Source of the DNA: Mogibacterium sp.
GTDB lineage: Bacteria; Bacillota; Clostridia; Peptostreptococcales; Anaerovoracaceae
DNA length: 64,000 nt
Direction of reading: 5' to 3'
Assembly (NCBI GenBank): GCA_017512365.1
Contig: JAFWGQ010000014.1
Location: 124,001-188,000 of the forward strand
Shown here: positions 56,234 to 63,251 of the stretch, piece after piece
Position numbering within the stretch: position 1 is the stretch's first letter
Layout: each line of letters starts with the position of its first letter
Program-made: the position numbers and the translations under genes
The notes under the pieces: model-generated
The model's input: only the letters and a program-made list of their open reading frames with translations
Databases searched by the model: none
What the model was told of the DNA's origin: nothing

Positions 56234-56331
56234 TAAGCTGGTCCCATATATCCTCCTGGATATATGTTTCCGGAAGTGTGTTTCATAGATTGATCCGAGG
56301 TACTGACTCCGAACCGCATCCCTGCAGTCAT

Positions 56332-56362
56332 GCCCCGGATCTTCAATTTCGGGGCTGTTTTT
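56332..56362 (+). terminator. Rho-independent terminator after the LysM gene
   Basis: GCCCCG (56332-56337) pairs with CGGGGC (56350-56355), twelve-base loop, followed by TGTTTTT. Confidence 0.8.
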
Positions 56363-56773
56363 GGAGGTGCTGTGATACCTGAAGGTATAAAAAAATCGCT
56401 TAAATCGAAAATTTCAGCCTCGGATTTTCCTTGAAATTTCAAGGGTTTCAGCGATTCTGTATAGTACAGTGATCCGGCACGTGATCCTGTATGCAGGCAG
56501 TTGTTCCGGAATACAGTCAGCCATATGGACCTGAACATGATCATAAAAAAGAAGAAATGCGGATGAGCACTTCTTCCGGAATATATCTGATCGAATATAT
56601 ATGTGCGTGTTATGTAAACGTATGAGCGGACAGGTGACATGCGTAAGACTGCATGATGGATCGTTTCGAAATAAATAAATGCGGGTAAACCGCATTTATA
56701 TTGCAGCAGAGCCTCGAAGCGTTGAAATGGCTGAAATACAGCCTGACTGCGCAGAAAGCCGTCACGGGTGTAT

Positions 56774-56807
56774 AACTATTCCGAAAATTATGATTTTAGG
56801 AATAGTT
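56774..56807. repeat. 34-base near-perfect palindrome upstream of the prophage cargo gene
   Basis: Nine-base arms AACTATTCC and GGAATAGTT, then one mismatch and an inner five-pair AAAAT/ATTTT stem around a four-base loop. No T-run follows on either strand, so an operator or recombination site is more likely than a terminator. Confidence 0.75.
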
Positions 56808-56838
56808 GGAACTACGTGGCTATAATATACCCCGCCTG

Positions 56839-56867
56839 TTGACGGGTTGTCAAGAAAAATATAATAT
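56839..56867 (+). promoter_or_regulatory. Promoter with overlapping dyad for the prophage cargo gene
   Basis: TTGACG (56839-56844), 17 bases, TAATAT (56862-56867), 30 bases before the ATG. The -35 lies within the dyad TTGAC-GGGTT-GTCAA (56839-56853), a plausible repressor site. Confidence 0.65.
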
Positions 56868-56897
56868 TCTTTTAGAGATATTAAGGAGGTGCGTGTT

Positions 56898-57407
56898 ATG
56901 GCATTATTCAAGCGTAAAACAAAGCCGGCGGAGGAGCCTATTTCGCAGATCGCACAACGGACTGCTCCTGAATTGATTTGGACGAAGTCCTTCAAGCAGA
57001 GTTCAAACTTCAGAGGTTTTCGTCGAGTCAAGCTGCGGACGCACGGTGAAGCAAACGTGGATGACACCCTCGCCTTCTTCCGCGAATCTAAATTTGACTT
57101 TAAAAATAGCACAATCCAATTAGACCACTATCTCCTGCCGAACACTCAAGTCAGCGGAAACGCAGTCAGCGTAATTGACGAAGATAATTATATCGTCAAT
57201 GTTTTTGTCGATGGGAAGCGAATCGGTGTCGTACACTCATACAATACCGATAATTACGAAATGCTGACACGATACGAATTTGATTCCGTCAGCCTTAAAG
57301 TAGATGAGAAATACCATACTGACGGGACTGTTATGGGCCAGAACGTGTACCTCTTCGTACATTACAGCGGCGAAGAGCCCCCAAAGCCTGAAAAGAAGTA
57401 CGAATAA
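56898..57407 (+). CDS. Hypothetical protein, probable prophage cargo (moron) gene
   Basis: 169 residues, no recognised domain. It starts with a short basic stretch (MALFKRKTKPAEEP), then a mixed alpha/beta sequence with alternating hydrophobic strands (NAVSVIDEDNYIVNVFVDGK, VYLFVHYSGEEPP) and an acidic/basic Pro-rich end; no signal peptide or membrane helix. ATG 56898 follows an ideal AAGGAGG at 56883-56889. It is the only plus-strand gene in the prophage part, has its own promoter with palindromic operator-like sites, and uses more AT-rich codons than the chromosome, all pointing to expression in the lysogen. Function unknown; exclusion or defence is one possibility among several. Confidence 0.75.
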   Translation: MALFKRKTKPAEEPISQIAQRTAPELIWTKSFKQSSNFRGFRRVKLRTHGEANVDDTLAFFRESKFDFKNSTIQLDHYLLPNTQVSGNAVSVIDEDNYIVNVFVDGKRIGVVHSYNTDNYEMLTRYEFDSVSLKVDEKYHTDGTVMGQNVYLFVHYSGEEPPKPEKKYE

Positions 57408-57434
57408 TCATAATGAAGCAATATCTATGCACGC

Positions 57435-57464
57435 AAAAAGACCGGAGCGAAAATGCCCCGGTCT
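57435..57464 (-). terminator. Terminator of the minus-strand phage late operon
   Basis: Read on the minus strand, AGACCGG (57464-57458) pairs with CCGGTCT (57445-57439), with an inner GC pair and then TTTTTGCG. It lies 45 bases after the last late gene; on the plus strand it could also slow transcription from the cargo gene, though no T-run follows there. Confidence 0.78.
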
Positions 57465-57508
57465 CATTGCGTGTTATGAAAAGAGGTTCTGCTGTCCTCC
57501 AGGACAAC

Positions 57509-57826
57509 CTATTCTTCGCTGTTGAACCATTCCGGCTCAGCTAAGGTTTTCTCTTTCAGCCACTTATTGAATATGCTGGTCATGTACCAGTCGCCATGCA
57601 GGTCCTTGAAGTAATGCTCTGCGATAGTAAGGATCTCCTGCTTCTCCTCGCCTTTCAAAAGGATCAGGAGCAGGAGCTGCGTCCTCAGCACGTCTTTCTC
57701 GAGCAGCGTCAGCTTACCCTTGATGCTCTTCTTTGTGTCGTGCCTCGTGATCAGGAACTGAATGAAGGCAAAGAGCGCATTGGATCCGATCACTGTCAGA
57801 ATGATGGTTGTTGTTGTATCACTCAT
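57509..57826 (-). CDS. Small phage membrane protein after the endolysins
   Basis: About 105 residues with one N-terminal transmembrane helix (about 8-26, TIILTVIGSNALFAFIQFL) and a soluble helical part (SIKGKLTLLEKDVLRTQLLLLILL). It resembles small proteins found at the end of lysis modules in Clostridia phages; a second holin, antiholin or spanin-like role is conceivable but unproven. I chose the ATG at 57826 because GAGGTG lies six bases upstream; the ATG at 57832 would overlap it. Confidence 0.7.
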   Translation of the reverse strand: MSDTTTTIILTVIGSNALFAFIQFLITRHDTKKSIKGKLTLLEKDVLRTQLLLLILLKGEEKQEILTIAEHYFKDLHGDWYMTSIFNKWLKEKTLAEPEWFNSEE

Positions 57827-57836
57827 ATCCATCACC

Positions 57837-59462
57837 TCACTTCACGTAGTTCGCGGCAGCTTTGAGCGTGATCGGGCCAACGGTGCCGTCTCCGGTGCCC
57901 TTGCCGATGACCTTCTCCTGGAACTTCACGGTCCATTCATAGGTTTTGTCCCCGTAGATGCCATCGCCCTTTCCGCACTCTTTATAGAACGCTCCGTCAG
58001 ACCACCAGTTCAGATAGTCCTGCCACAGCAACACCCTCTTGCTGATCTCGCCGTGCCTCATCACTACATCGGCATCGACTGATCCCGTGTAGCGATAGAT
58101 CGCCGTGTAATCCGACCATGTGTCTATTCGTATGGAGTTGTTCCACTTTTTCGAATGGATCACATTATCATCACCGCCGCTCGCCTCGATGACCTTATTG
58201 CCTCCGAGCGACAGTGCCGTATGCCCTATCTTGCTTGAGCAGACTATGTCACCGGCCTTCGGTGTTCCCGTTACCCTTTTGAAATCTTTCAGGTTCGGAT
58301 AGCTGTTCCAGTCATAAGCACCGCCTCGGAGGCAAACAGCCAGCCACGAAGGGATGCATCCGCCGTGGGCGAAGCAGGAATGTACGAACGGATTACAGCA
58401 CTGCGAATGCTCGTACATCTTGATGCCCGCGTTTTTCTTTGACTTCGGCTGCGTCTTGCAGAAATAGCACCCGCATTTATGCGCAGCTTCCCCGTGCCCG
58501 TAGTGGAAATCATGGTTCGCTGCTATCCACTTGGCGAAGGTAATGGTATCCGCTATGACCTCAGCGTTCGACTTAACAAGTCTGTAGGACGGAAGCTGAC
58601 CCGTGTACCTTTTACCAGGAGAAGGCTTAGGAGGATTCAGAATCTCGTTCACCCTCTTCTGGACAGCATCGTAATCGTGACCAGCCTGTTTGAGCGCCGT
58701 GACTCTTGCATCACCGCTGCCCCACAGATTCGCTATGACCTCATATGCAAGCTGATCTATCGTCCTCTTCGGCGGCGAGCACAGGCCCTTGCCCGTGTAT
58801 CTTATCAGCACCTTGAGATCGCTGACATAAGCTCCACTAAAGCTCCTATCAGCTCTGATGTTGTTCTCCTTCGGGCTCTGTGTTGTTGCGTCACAAAGCT
58901 TGGAACTCGACATCACGATGAATGTATGATAGTACTCGGTGCCGTGGAATATGGCCGCCATATCACCTGCCTTCGCATCTGACTTCGGGATGCCGTTCTT
59001 GTTTCTGATGACCTTGATTTCCTTGATTTTGAGGAGCTTCTGCGCTATCTTCAACGCATCCGCATCGGTCTTGGCTTTGAGAATCTTCTCCCACTCATCA
59101 TTTGCGATTACACCGCAGTTACATGGTATAGGAAGCCCTGCATGGTGCCATATAGCCATAGCCGTGCCGATGCACTGCCAGCCGTGGTTCTCTCCGCCGT
59201 GAGGATGGCAGATGGCACACTCGTGCCCGTACTTCTCTGTCCAGTAAATGTACCACCAGTTGTTATTGTCAGCGATCTTCTTCGCCATAGCCTTCATGTT
59301 GGTGATGATGTTCTGCCGGCAGCAGAGGATCGTGTTTACATCACCCTGCACCTGGTCGGGATTGTATCCGGCCTTACGGAGCCTTTCGACTCTCGTAGTG
59401 CCGGATCCCCATCCGCCCATGCCGGCGATTACTTCTCTTGCTATTCCTGATCTTGATTTCAT
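57837..59462 (-). CDS. Multidomain endolysin: two NlpC/P60-like peptidase domains, two CW_7 repeats and a peptidoglycan-binding domain
   Basis: 541 residues. Order: CW_7 (Cpl-7) cell-wall-binding repeat (about 4-40, EVIAGMGGWGSGTTRVERL, AGYNPDQVQGDVN); first NlpC/P60- or CHAP-like domain (about 50-225, NHGWQCIGTAMAIWHHAGLP with candidate Cys and YHTFIVMSS with candidate His); second CW_7 (about 232-275, EVIANLWGSGDARVTALKQA); second NlpC/P60-like domain (about 300-455, CCNPFVHSCFAHGG and IGHTALSLGG); PG_binding_1-like domain (about 460-541, KECGKGDGIYGDKTYEWTV). It would cut peptide bridges in peptidoglycan. ATG 59462 follows AGAGGTGAC. Four bases separate it from the preceding lysin gene. 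No signal peptide, so release needs the holin. Confidence 0.85.
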   Translation of the reverse strand: MKSRSGIAREVIAGMGGWGSGTTRVERLRKAGYNPDQVQGDVNTILCCRQNIITNMKAMAKKIADNNNWWYIYWTEKYGHECAICHPHGGENHGWQCIGTAMAIWHHAGLPIPCNCGVIANDEWEKILKAKTDADALKIAQKLLKIKEIKVIRNKNGIPKSDAKAGDMAAIFHGTEYYHTFIVMSSSKLCDATTQSPKENNIRADRSFSGAYVSDLKVLIRYTGKGLCSPPKRTIDQLAYEVIANLWGSGDARVTALKQAGHDYDAVQKRVNEILNPPKPSPGKRYTGQLPSYRLVKSNAEVIADTITFAKWIAANHDFHYGHGEAAHKCGCYFCKTQPKSKKNAGIKMYEHSQCCNPFVHSCFAHGGCIPSWLAVCLRGGAYDWNSYPNLKDFKRVTGTPKAGDIVCSSKIGHTALSLGGNKVIEASGGDDNVIHSKKWNNSIRIDTWSDYTAIYRYTGSVDADVVMRHGEISKRVLLWQDYLNWWSDGAFYKECGKGDGIYGDKTYEWTVKFQEKVIGKGTGDGTVGPITLKAAANYVK

Positions 59463-59466
59463 GATG

Positions 59467-60990
59467 TCACCTCTTGATCCTCGGATCATAATTGGCCGGC
59501 AGATAATTCTCGTTCATATCTACGACATCTCCGTAGCCATTCACCCTGCCCGTGCTGGTGTACTGCCACAGAGACACCTCGCCTTTATACTGGCATGTGG
59601 TATTGTACTGAGCGCACCATATCCTGTAAGTCAGCTTCGACATGTCCAGGCAGTCTTTGAACCACGACAGAGAAGCGTAGATCATCGGCTCGTAGCCCTG
59701 TGCCTTCATCTCCTCGCAGAATCCCTTGATCGCCTCGGTCCTCTTCGCTTTCGAGAGCTTGTCGCTGTTTGCACGGCCCTTGCCGCCGCCTTCCCAGAAG
59801 ACGTTCTCGGTGTCGATCGCTATCGGATACGACATAGGCAGTCCGACCTTCTGGATCTGATTCACCGCATAGACAGCTTCCGCTTTGCCCTCCTTGGCGT
59901 TGATCGCAGTCGTGAACATATATACGCCCACCTTGAGACCGGCAGCGTATGCGCCCTTGATGTGCTTCAGGAACATCTTGTCCTCTCTCAGGTCGCCCTT
60001 CTCGCCGCCTCTGAGACCGCAGCGGACTATAACACCCTCCACGCCGGAAGTCTTGACCTTTGCCCAGTCGATAGCACTCTGGAAGTCGGATACATCCAGC
60101 ACGACGCCTTTGTGGGACGGTGTCGGTGCCGGCTTAGGATCTTTCTTGCTGTATGTCTGCATGCGGGCGATCGTCTTAGGTCCGACCTTGCCGTCTGCCT
60201 CAGCTGCGCCGAAGAAGTCGGTGAGCATCTTATTGGTCCACTTCAGCGTGTTCTTTCCGTATACGCCGTCCGCTTTGCCGCATTCCTTGAAGAACTTGCC
60301 GTCGAAGTACCAGTCAAGGTAATTCTGGAGTCTTGTGACATTCTCTCCCTTATCACCTGGCTCGAGATACAGCCTCACTGACGGATACAGGCCGTGGTAG
60401 TGTCCGTCGTCCGGAGTCGGTGTAGGCGTAGGAGTCGGTACCGGTTTATCTTTTGCCGACTTGCAGATCCACACGTTACGGCAGCAGCCTTTCATGGACT
60501 TTTCGAAGCAGAACCAGCCGTCATGATCTCTGGATCCGGAATCCTTCAAATAGAACCAGTGCGTTCCGTCCTTCTCGATCTTGTAGTCGCCGAAATAGAT
60601 ATAGTGACCGGATTTCGTCCACAGCGTTCCGTCCGGTCCGACTGACCATGCGTTTTTCTTCGCGAACAGGATGATGCCCGACTTTAGCGAGCTCTTCAGC
60701 TGCTTGAAGATATCGTCCATGCTGTCGGCCTCACGCCAGTGGACGTTGTATCCGTAGTGCTCCAGACCCGCTGTGATACCATCCCAGAGCGTGCCGTTTT
60801 TGACGGTTGCGAACTGGACCATGTAGTCACGACACTTTGGCACGGTCAGGTTTTTGTACTTATCACGCTCTATCGCTGCGTGGTACACCGCCATGCAGCC
60901 GCACCCGCTGTTCTCCATGTATGATCCGCTGCCCGGATACGGGAGATCCTTCCAACGCTTGTCATACTGTTTATATATTTCAGGCCTCAT
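59467..60990 (-). CDS. Multidomain endolysin: C39-like peptidase, peptidoglycan-binding domain and GH25 lysozyme
   Basis: 507 residues. The N-terminal C39-like peptidase domain (about 4-178) has YKQYDKRWKDLPYPGSGS, the Cys-containing NSGCGCMAVYHA and the His-containing KSGHYIYFGDY. A Thr-Pro linker (PVPTPTPTPTP) leads to a PG_binding_1-like domain (about 205-285, FFKECGKADGVYGKNTLKW), then a GH25 muramidase (about 297-505, GVVLDVSDFQ, YPIAIDTENVF, SLWQYTSTGRV). It therefore combines a peptidase with a glycan-cutting lysozyme. I chose the ATG at 60990, six bases after AAGGAGG, rather than 60996. Overlaps the holin gene by 11 bases. Confidence 0.87.
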   Translation of the reverse strand: MRPEIYKQYDKRWKDLPYPGSGSYMENSGCGCMAVYHAAIERDKYKNLTVPKCRDYMVQFATVKNGTLWDGITAGLEHYGYNVHWREADSMDDIFKQLKSSLKSGIILFAKKNAWSVGPDGTLWTKSGHYIYFGDYKIEKDGTHWFYLKDSGSRDHDGWFCFEKSMKGCCRNVWICKSAKDKPVPTPTPTPTPDDGHYHGLYPSVRLYLEPGDKGENVTRLQNYLDWYFDGKFFKECGKADGVYGKNTLKWTNKMLTDFFGAAEADGKVGPKTIARMQTYSKKDPKPAPTPSHKGVVLDVSDFQSAIDWAKVKTSGVEGVIVRCGLRGGEKGDLREDKMFLKHIKGAYAAGLKVGVYMFTTAINAKEGKAEAVYAVNQIQKVGLPMSYPIAIDTENVFWEGGGKGRANSDKLSKAKRTEAIKGFCEEMKAQGYEPMIYASLSWFKDCLDMSKLTYRIWCAQYNTTCQYKGEVSLWQYTSTGRVNGYGDVVDMNENYLPANYDPRIKR

Positions 60991-61234
60991 CTTCATCCTC
61001 CTTGCCCGGGAGCTGTTCCGGCAGCTCCTCAGGATCCGTTATGTGGTCATAGCACCACTTGCCCATCTGCTTGAGCAATACGAACACGACAGCACCGAGG
61101 GATATGAACAGAGACTGTTTCCAGTCGATGTCAATGATGCTCTGTCCGAATGTCATGCAGGACAGAAGTGCCTGCGTGAATGTCCATCCGCACCTATAAG
61201 CGGTGTCGATGGCGAATCTTCTGAACTCTTCCAT
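60980..61234 (-). CDS. Phage holin, r1t-like
   Basis: 84 residues with two hydrophobic segments (about 15-35 and 41-58) and an acidic tail (DPEELPEQLPGKEDEDEA). The pattern DTAYRCGWTFTQALLSCMTFGQS followed by WKQSLFISLGAVVFVLLKQMG, given here in two pieces of the real sequence, fits the r1t holin group. It would make membrane lesions that release the endolysins. RBS AAAGGAG precedes ATG 61234. Position just before two endolysin genes supports the call. Confidence 0.83.
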   Translation of the reverse strand: MEEFRRFAIDTAYRCGWTFTQALLSCMTFGQSIIDIDWKQSLFISLGAVVFVLLKQMGKWCYDHITDPEELPEQLPGKEDEDEA

Positions 61235-61309
61235 TTAGTTCTCCTTTCCAATAAAAATGCCGAGCACCAGCCCGGCAGCAAGAAATAAGATATTAAAAAT
61301 AGAGGTCAT
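61235..61309 (-). CDS. 24-residue membrane peptide upstream of the holin
   Basis: A short frame, MTSIFNILFLAAGLVLGIFI followed by GKEN, is almost entirely one hydrophobic helix. It has a strong Shine-Dalgarno (GGAAGGAGGAGAC just before the ATG at 61309), and its last codons contain the Shine-Dalgarno of the holin gene, so the two are translationally linked. It could be an antiholin, a holin partner or an unrelated phage micropeptide. Confidence 0.65.
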   Translation of the reverse strand: MTSIFNILFLAAGLVLGIFIGKEN

Positions 61310-61362
61310 GTCTCCTCCTTCCTGAAATGCCCCGTGGGGCTTGTTATCTAATCTTTTACTTC

Positions 61363-61755
61363 TTACTTCCAGCGTCCTATAGCGTAGATGTCAAGATCAA
61401 AATTTTCGGTTGGCTGCGAACCTATCGCCAAAATGTAATAGTTTGAACTATATGTTGTATTTGATAAGTTTGAGGCTGTCCACGAAAAAGCAGAGCCAGC
61501 TCTTGCCGTATAGTTTCTTACAGGGGCCCTCCCAACAAATGTGAACGGATAATTAATAGTGGTGTAATATACATACCAAGTCATGCCTCCTGCACTGAAC
61601 GAAAAATACTGTGTAATATTTCCGTTCCATCTTCCCCAACATTCTGCTGTTCCGTCTGACCACTTGCGATAAGTCCATATGCCGCTTGTGCCGCTCTCTA
61701 CTACTATCGGGCGCTTAAGGATATGCGCCAGCAATTCTTTCAGCATCACCTTCAT
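61363..61755 (-). CDS. Small phage tail/receptor-region protein
   Basis: 130 residues. A short N-terminal segment shared with its neighbours (MKVMLKELLAHIL) is followed by a beta-rich domain with many aromatic residues (GIWTYRKWSDGTAECWGRW, MTWYVYYTTINYPF) and ends in DLDIYAIGRWK, typical of host-range modules at the tips of tail fibres in Bacillota phages. Exact function unknown. Its start overlaps the preceding stop (ATGA), and AAAGGCGGTGG lies upstream. Confidence 0.7.
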   Translation of the reverse strand: MKVMLKELLAHILKRPIVVESGTSGIWTYRKWSDGTAECWGRWNGNITQYFSFSAGGMTWYVYYTTINYPFTFVGRAPVRNYTARAGSAFSWTASNLSNTTYSSNYYILAIGSQPTENFDLDIYAIGRWK

Positions 61756-62159
61756 ACAACCACCGCCTTTCTGTAAGCCAGTGATTGCAAGGCTTTGAGT
61801 AACCTATGCGCTACCCCCCCCAGTGACTTCCAGAGGCCAACTGCAATCCAGTTAATTGCATGCGGTGTTACAGCATAGTAGTAGAAGCTTTGACTTGATG
61901 AATGTGTTATTGAAATAGTTTCTCTTTCGCCATACGTTGCTTGGTATGTGGCAACCGCAGAATAGGCGTTTGCATTCATATATGCAATCGGCAAGTTAAT
62001 AGAGCCCATCCAGTCATTAGACGACTTACTGCCCCAACATATTGCTACTCCAAAAGAGAATTTAACGTAATACCCATTGTTAGCATAACCGTACTGAATA
62101 GTGTTATCTTTAATGAACGCGAGGATGTTCGCGAGTGTTTCCTTTACCTTCAGCTTCAC
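61752..62159 (-). CDS. Small phage tail/receptor-region protein with a G8 tract near its end
   Basis: About 135 residues, starting at GTG 62159 (VKLKVKETLANILAFIKD) with AAAGGAGGT upstream. The body is a beta-rich aromatic domain (YGYANNGYYVKFSFGVAICWG, cut here) related to the neighbouring genes. After the expected domain end (AINWIAVGLWK) a run of eight G (plus strand C at 61814-61821) leads into a 20-residue tail, AHRLLKALQSLAYRKAVVV, which resembles the tail of the 62380 gene. Loss or gain of one G would stop translation within a few codons. Confidence 0.68.
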   Translation of the reverse strand: MKLKVKETLANILAFIKDNTIQYGYANNGYYVKFSFGVAICWGSKSSNDWMGSINLPIAYMNANAYSAVATYQATYGERETISITHSSSQSFYYYAVTPHAINWIAVGLWKSLGGVAHRLLKALQSLAYRKAVVV

Positions 62160-62184
62160 GCCGCCCACCTCCTTTCGGAGATGG

Positions 62185-62379
62185 TTATAGATACCGTGTC
62201 AGCGTGTAATATTGTTGAGTTCTCCCATCGCTTATGACCAGCAGATTGCTGTCCATTCCAACGCCTATCTGCATACCCGTTTTCGGGTCTGTGAACACCA
62301 CATAACCGTACACATTCTTTTGTGTCTTTATTTGTCCTTGTATCAACTTCTTTAGCAGTTGTTTCAATGACAGCTTCAT
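62185..62379 (-). CDS. Small phage protein, tail region
   Basis: 64 residues: the shared helical N-terminus (MKLSLKQLLKKLIQGQ) followed by a short beta segment (VYGYVVFTDPKTGMQIGVGM). Translation follows directly after the 62380 gene, whose last codons supply its Shine-Dalgarno GGGGGTGAT. Function unknown; the shared N-terminus suggests a common attachment point for several interchangeable modules. Confidence 0.62.
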   Translation of the reverse strand: MKLSLKQLLKKLIQGQIKTQKNVYGYVVFTDPKTGMQIGVGMDSNLLVISDGRTQQYYTLTRYL

Positions 62380-62880
62380 CTACATCACCCCCAAACAGGA
62401 GCGATGTGAAAATCGCTGTAAGCCTTGAAATAACTGAGTTACGCAGTACCCCCCCATTTTTATTCCGTAGATGCGATACGGCGTTAATACATGAGAAGCA
62501 TCACTAAACCCTACATTGCCACTAATGAAATTTGCTTCTTTACCAATAGCAAAAGTCACGCCAGTTGTTCGAGCCATAAACGCTCTGTTTGTTGGGTCTA
62601 TGTAAGAAGCCATAGAGTTGTTTCCTCCTGCAGTATTTGCAGATGCAAGTCCCACCGCTACAGCATTTTTACCGACATCACATCTTGTAATAACTGAATG
62701 CCTTTTGTCTCCTGACCAAACATAGAAATGCACTTCTACTGCATCATAATCCGTTAAATTAATAGAAATTGTAGAAGCTCCCATGCTATCCCCGGCACTG
62801 CTCCACAATAATTTCTTTCTTTCAACCTGCAACAGATAAGCGAATATATCCGCCAGCGTTTCCTTCAGTTTCAGTTTCAT
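62380..62880 (-). CDS. Small phage tail/receptor-region protein with a G7 tract near its end
   Basis: 166 residues. N-terminus MKLKLKETLADIFAYLLQVE shared with neighbours, then a beta-rich domain (ISINLTDYDAVEVHFYVWSG). After YRIYGIKMGG, encoded over a run of seven G (plus strand C at 62449-62455), comes the tail YCVTQLFQGLQRFSHRSCLG, which resembles the tail of the 61752 gene and contains an AGCGAT/ATCGCT stem-loop in the DNA. One G fewer would end the protein four codons later. ATGA overlap with the upstream gene. Confidence 0.7.
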   Translation of the reverse strand: MKLKLKETLADIFAYLLQVERKKLLWSSAGDSMGASTISINLTDYDAVEVHFYVWSGDKRHSVITRCDVGKNAVAVGLASANTAGGNNSMASYIDPTNRAFMARTTGVTFAIGKEANFISGNVGFSDASHVLTPYRIYGIKMGGYCVTQLFQGLQRFSHRSCLGVM

Positions 62881-63017
62881 TCGATCATCTCCCTCACAAT
62901 GTCCCCAAGGGCATAAGCGAGCTCTTTAGTTATCCCATAAAAAAGGACGGCATTTACCGTCTCTCTTGGTGCAATCTTCATACACCTTTGGATAAATGCG
63001 TAAATATTTATCTTCAT
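62877..63017 (-). CDS. 46-residue phage protein, tail region
   Basis: Short frame starting at ATG 63017 (MKINIYAFIQRCMKIAPRE) with AGGAGGTGATCG upstream and ATGA overlaps at both ends with its neighbours, which strongly supports real translation. Sequence is helical and amphipathic (ITKELAYALGDIVREMIE). It may be an XkdX-like small tail-associated protein; this is a guess from size and place. Confidence 0.65.
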   Translation of the reverse strand: MKINIYAFIQRCMKIAPRETVNAVLFYGITKELAYALGDIVREMIE

Positions 63018-63241
63018 TCGATCACCTCCTCAGGTTCCGGCTGTGGATGGTGATAGCACTCCTTCGCCAGATACTGGCCTTTCGGATCTACCACAAGTGC
63101 CGTGTGATATTCCACGCTCGATACGGCTGCAGCTGCGAGTATGCTGTGATACGCACTCATGGCCTTTTCCTCCGTGTCCTTGGTCGTGACGATGTTAGCC
63201 GTCTGACCGTTTATTGTCTGAAGTTCGATTACAATGAACAT
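63014..63241 (-). CDS. Small conserved phage protein, tail region
   Basis: 75 residues: MFIVIELQTINGQTANIVTT begins a beta strand-rich domain with repeated hydrophobic alternation, then a helix (EEKAMSAYHSILAAAAVSS) and YHTALVVDPKGQYL, ending in an acidic Pro-rich stretch. Proteins of this pattern are common between tail genes and holins in Clostridia phages and have no known role. AAGGAGGT lies before ATG 63241. Confidence 0.7.
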   Translation of the reverse strand: MFIVIELQTINGQTANIVTTKDTEEKAMSAYHSILAAAAVSSVEYHTALVVDPKGQYLAKECYHHPQPEPEEVIE

Positions 63242-63251
63242 GCTTACCTCC

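Larger units (their letters stand above)
56363..56897. other. Gene-poor junction between chromosome and prophage
   Basis: No convincing gene is present. The stretch is AT-rich with several hairpins: TTGAAATTTCAA palindrome near 56432-56443, AAATGCGG/CCGCATTT stem-loop near 56682-56702, the long inverted repeat at 56774-56807 and a promoter at 56839-56867. A 20-codon GTG frame at 56372-56434 follows GGAGGT but ends quickly. The prophage attachment site is probably here, but it cannot be fixed without the other prophage end. Confidence 0.5.

Noticed and set aside
56372-56434. 20-codon frame starting at GTG after GGAGGT, next to the prophage junction
   Set aside because: Could be the cut end of a gene disrupted by integration, but it is too short, follows a terminator and shows no similarity I recognise.
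56569-56620. dif-like half-sites (ACTTC...GAATATAT and TTATGTAAAC) near the prophage edge
   Set aside because: The two halves are about 23 bases apart instead of 6 and the match is partial; not enough to call a dif or Xer attachment site.
56821-56829. TATAATATA as a second -10 upstream of the prophage cargo gene
   Set aside because: No matching -35 within 15-19 bases; the promoter at 56839-56867 is better.
59248-60381. Long plus-strand open frame (377 codons) across the endolysin genes
   Set aside because: Shadow of two minus-strand genes with clear lysin domains; no ribosome binding site or recognisable protein.
61752-62880. Diversity-generating retroelement (variable repeats at tail gene ends)
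   Set aside because: The related tails after the G-tracts prompted the idea, but there is no reverse transcriptase, no template repeat with adenine-specific differences and no C-type lectin fold in the window.
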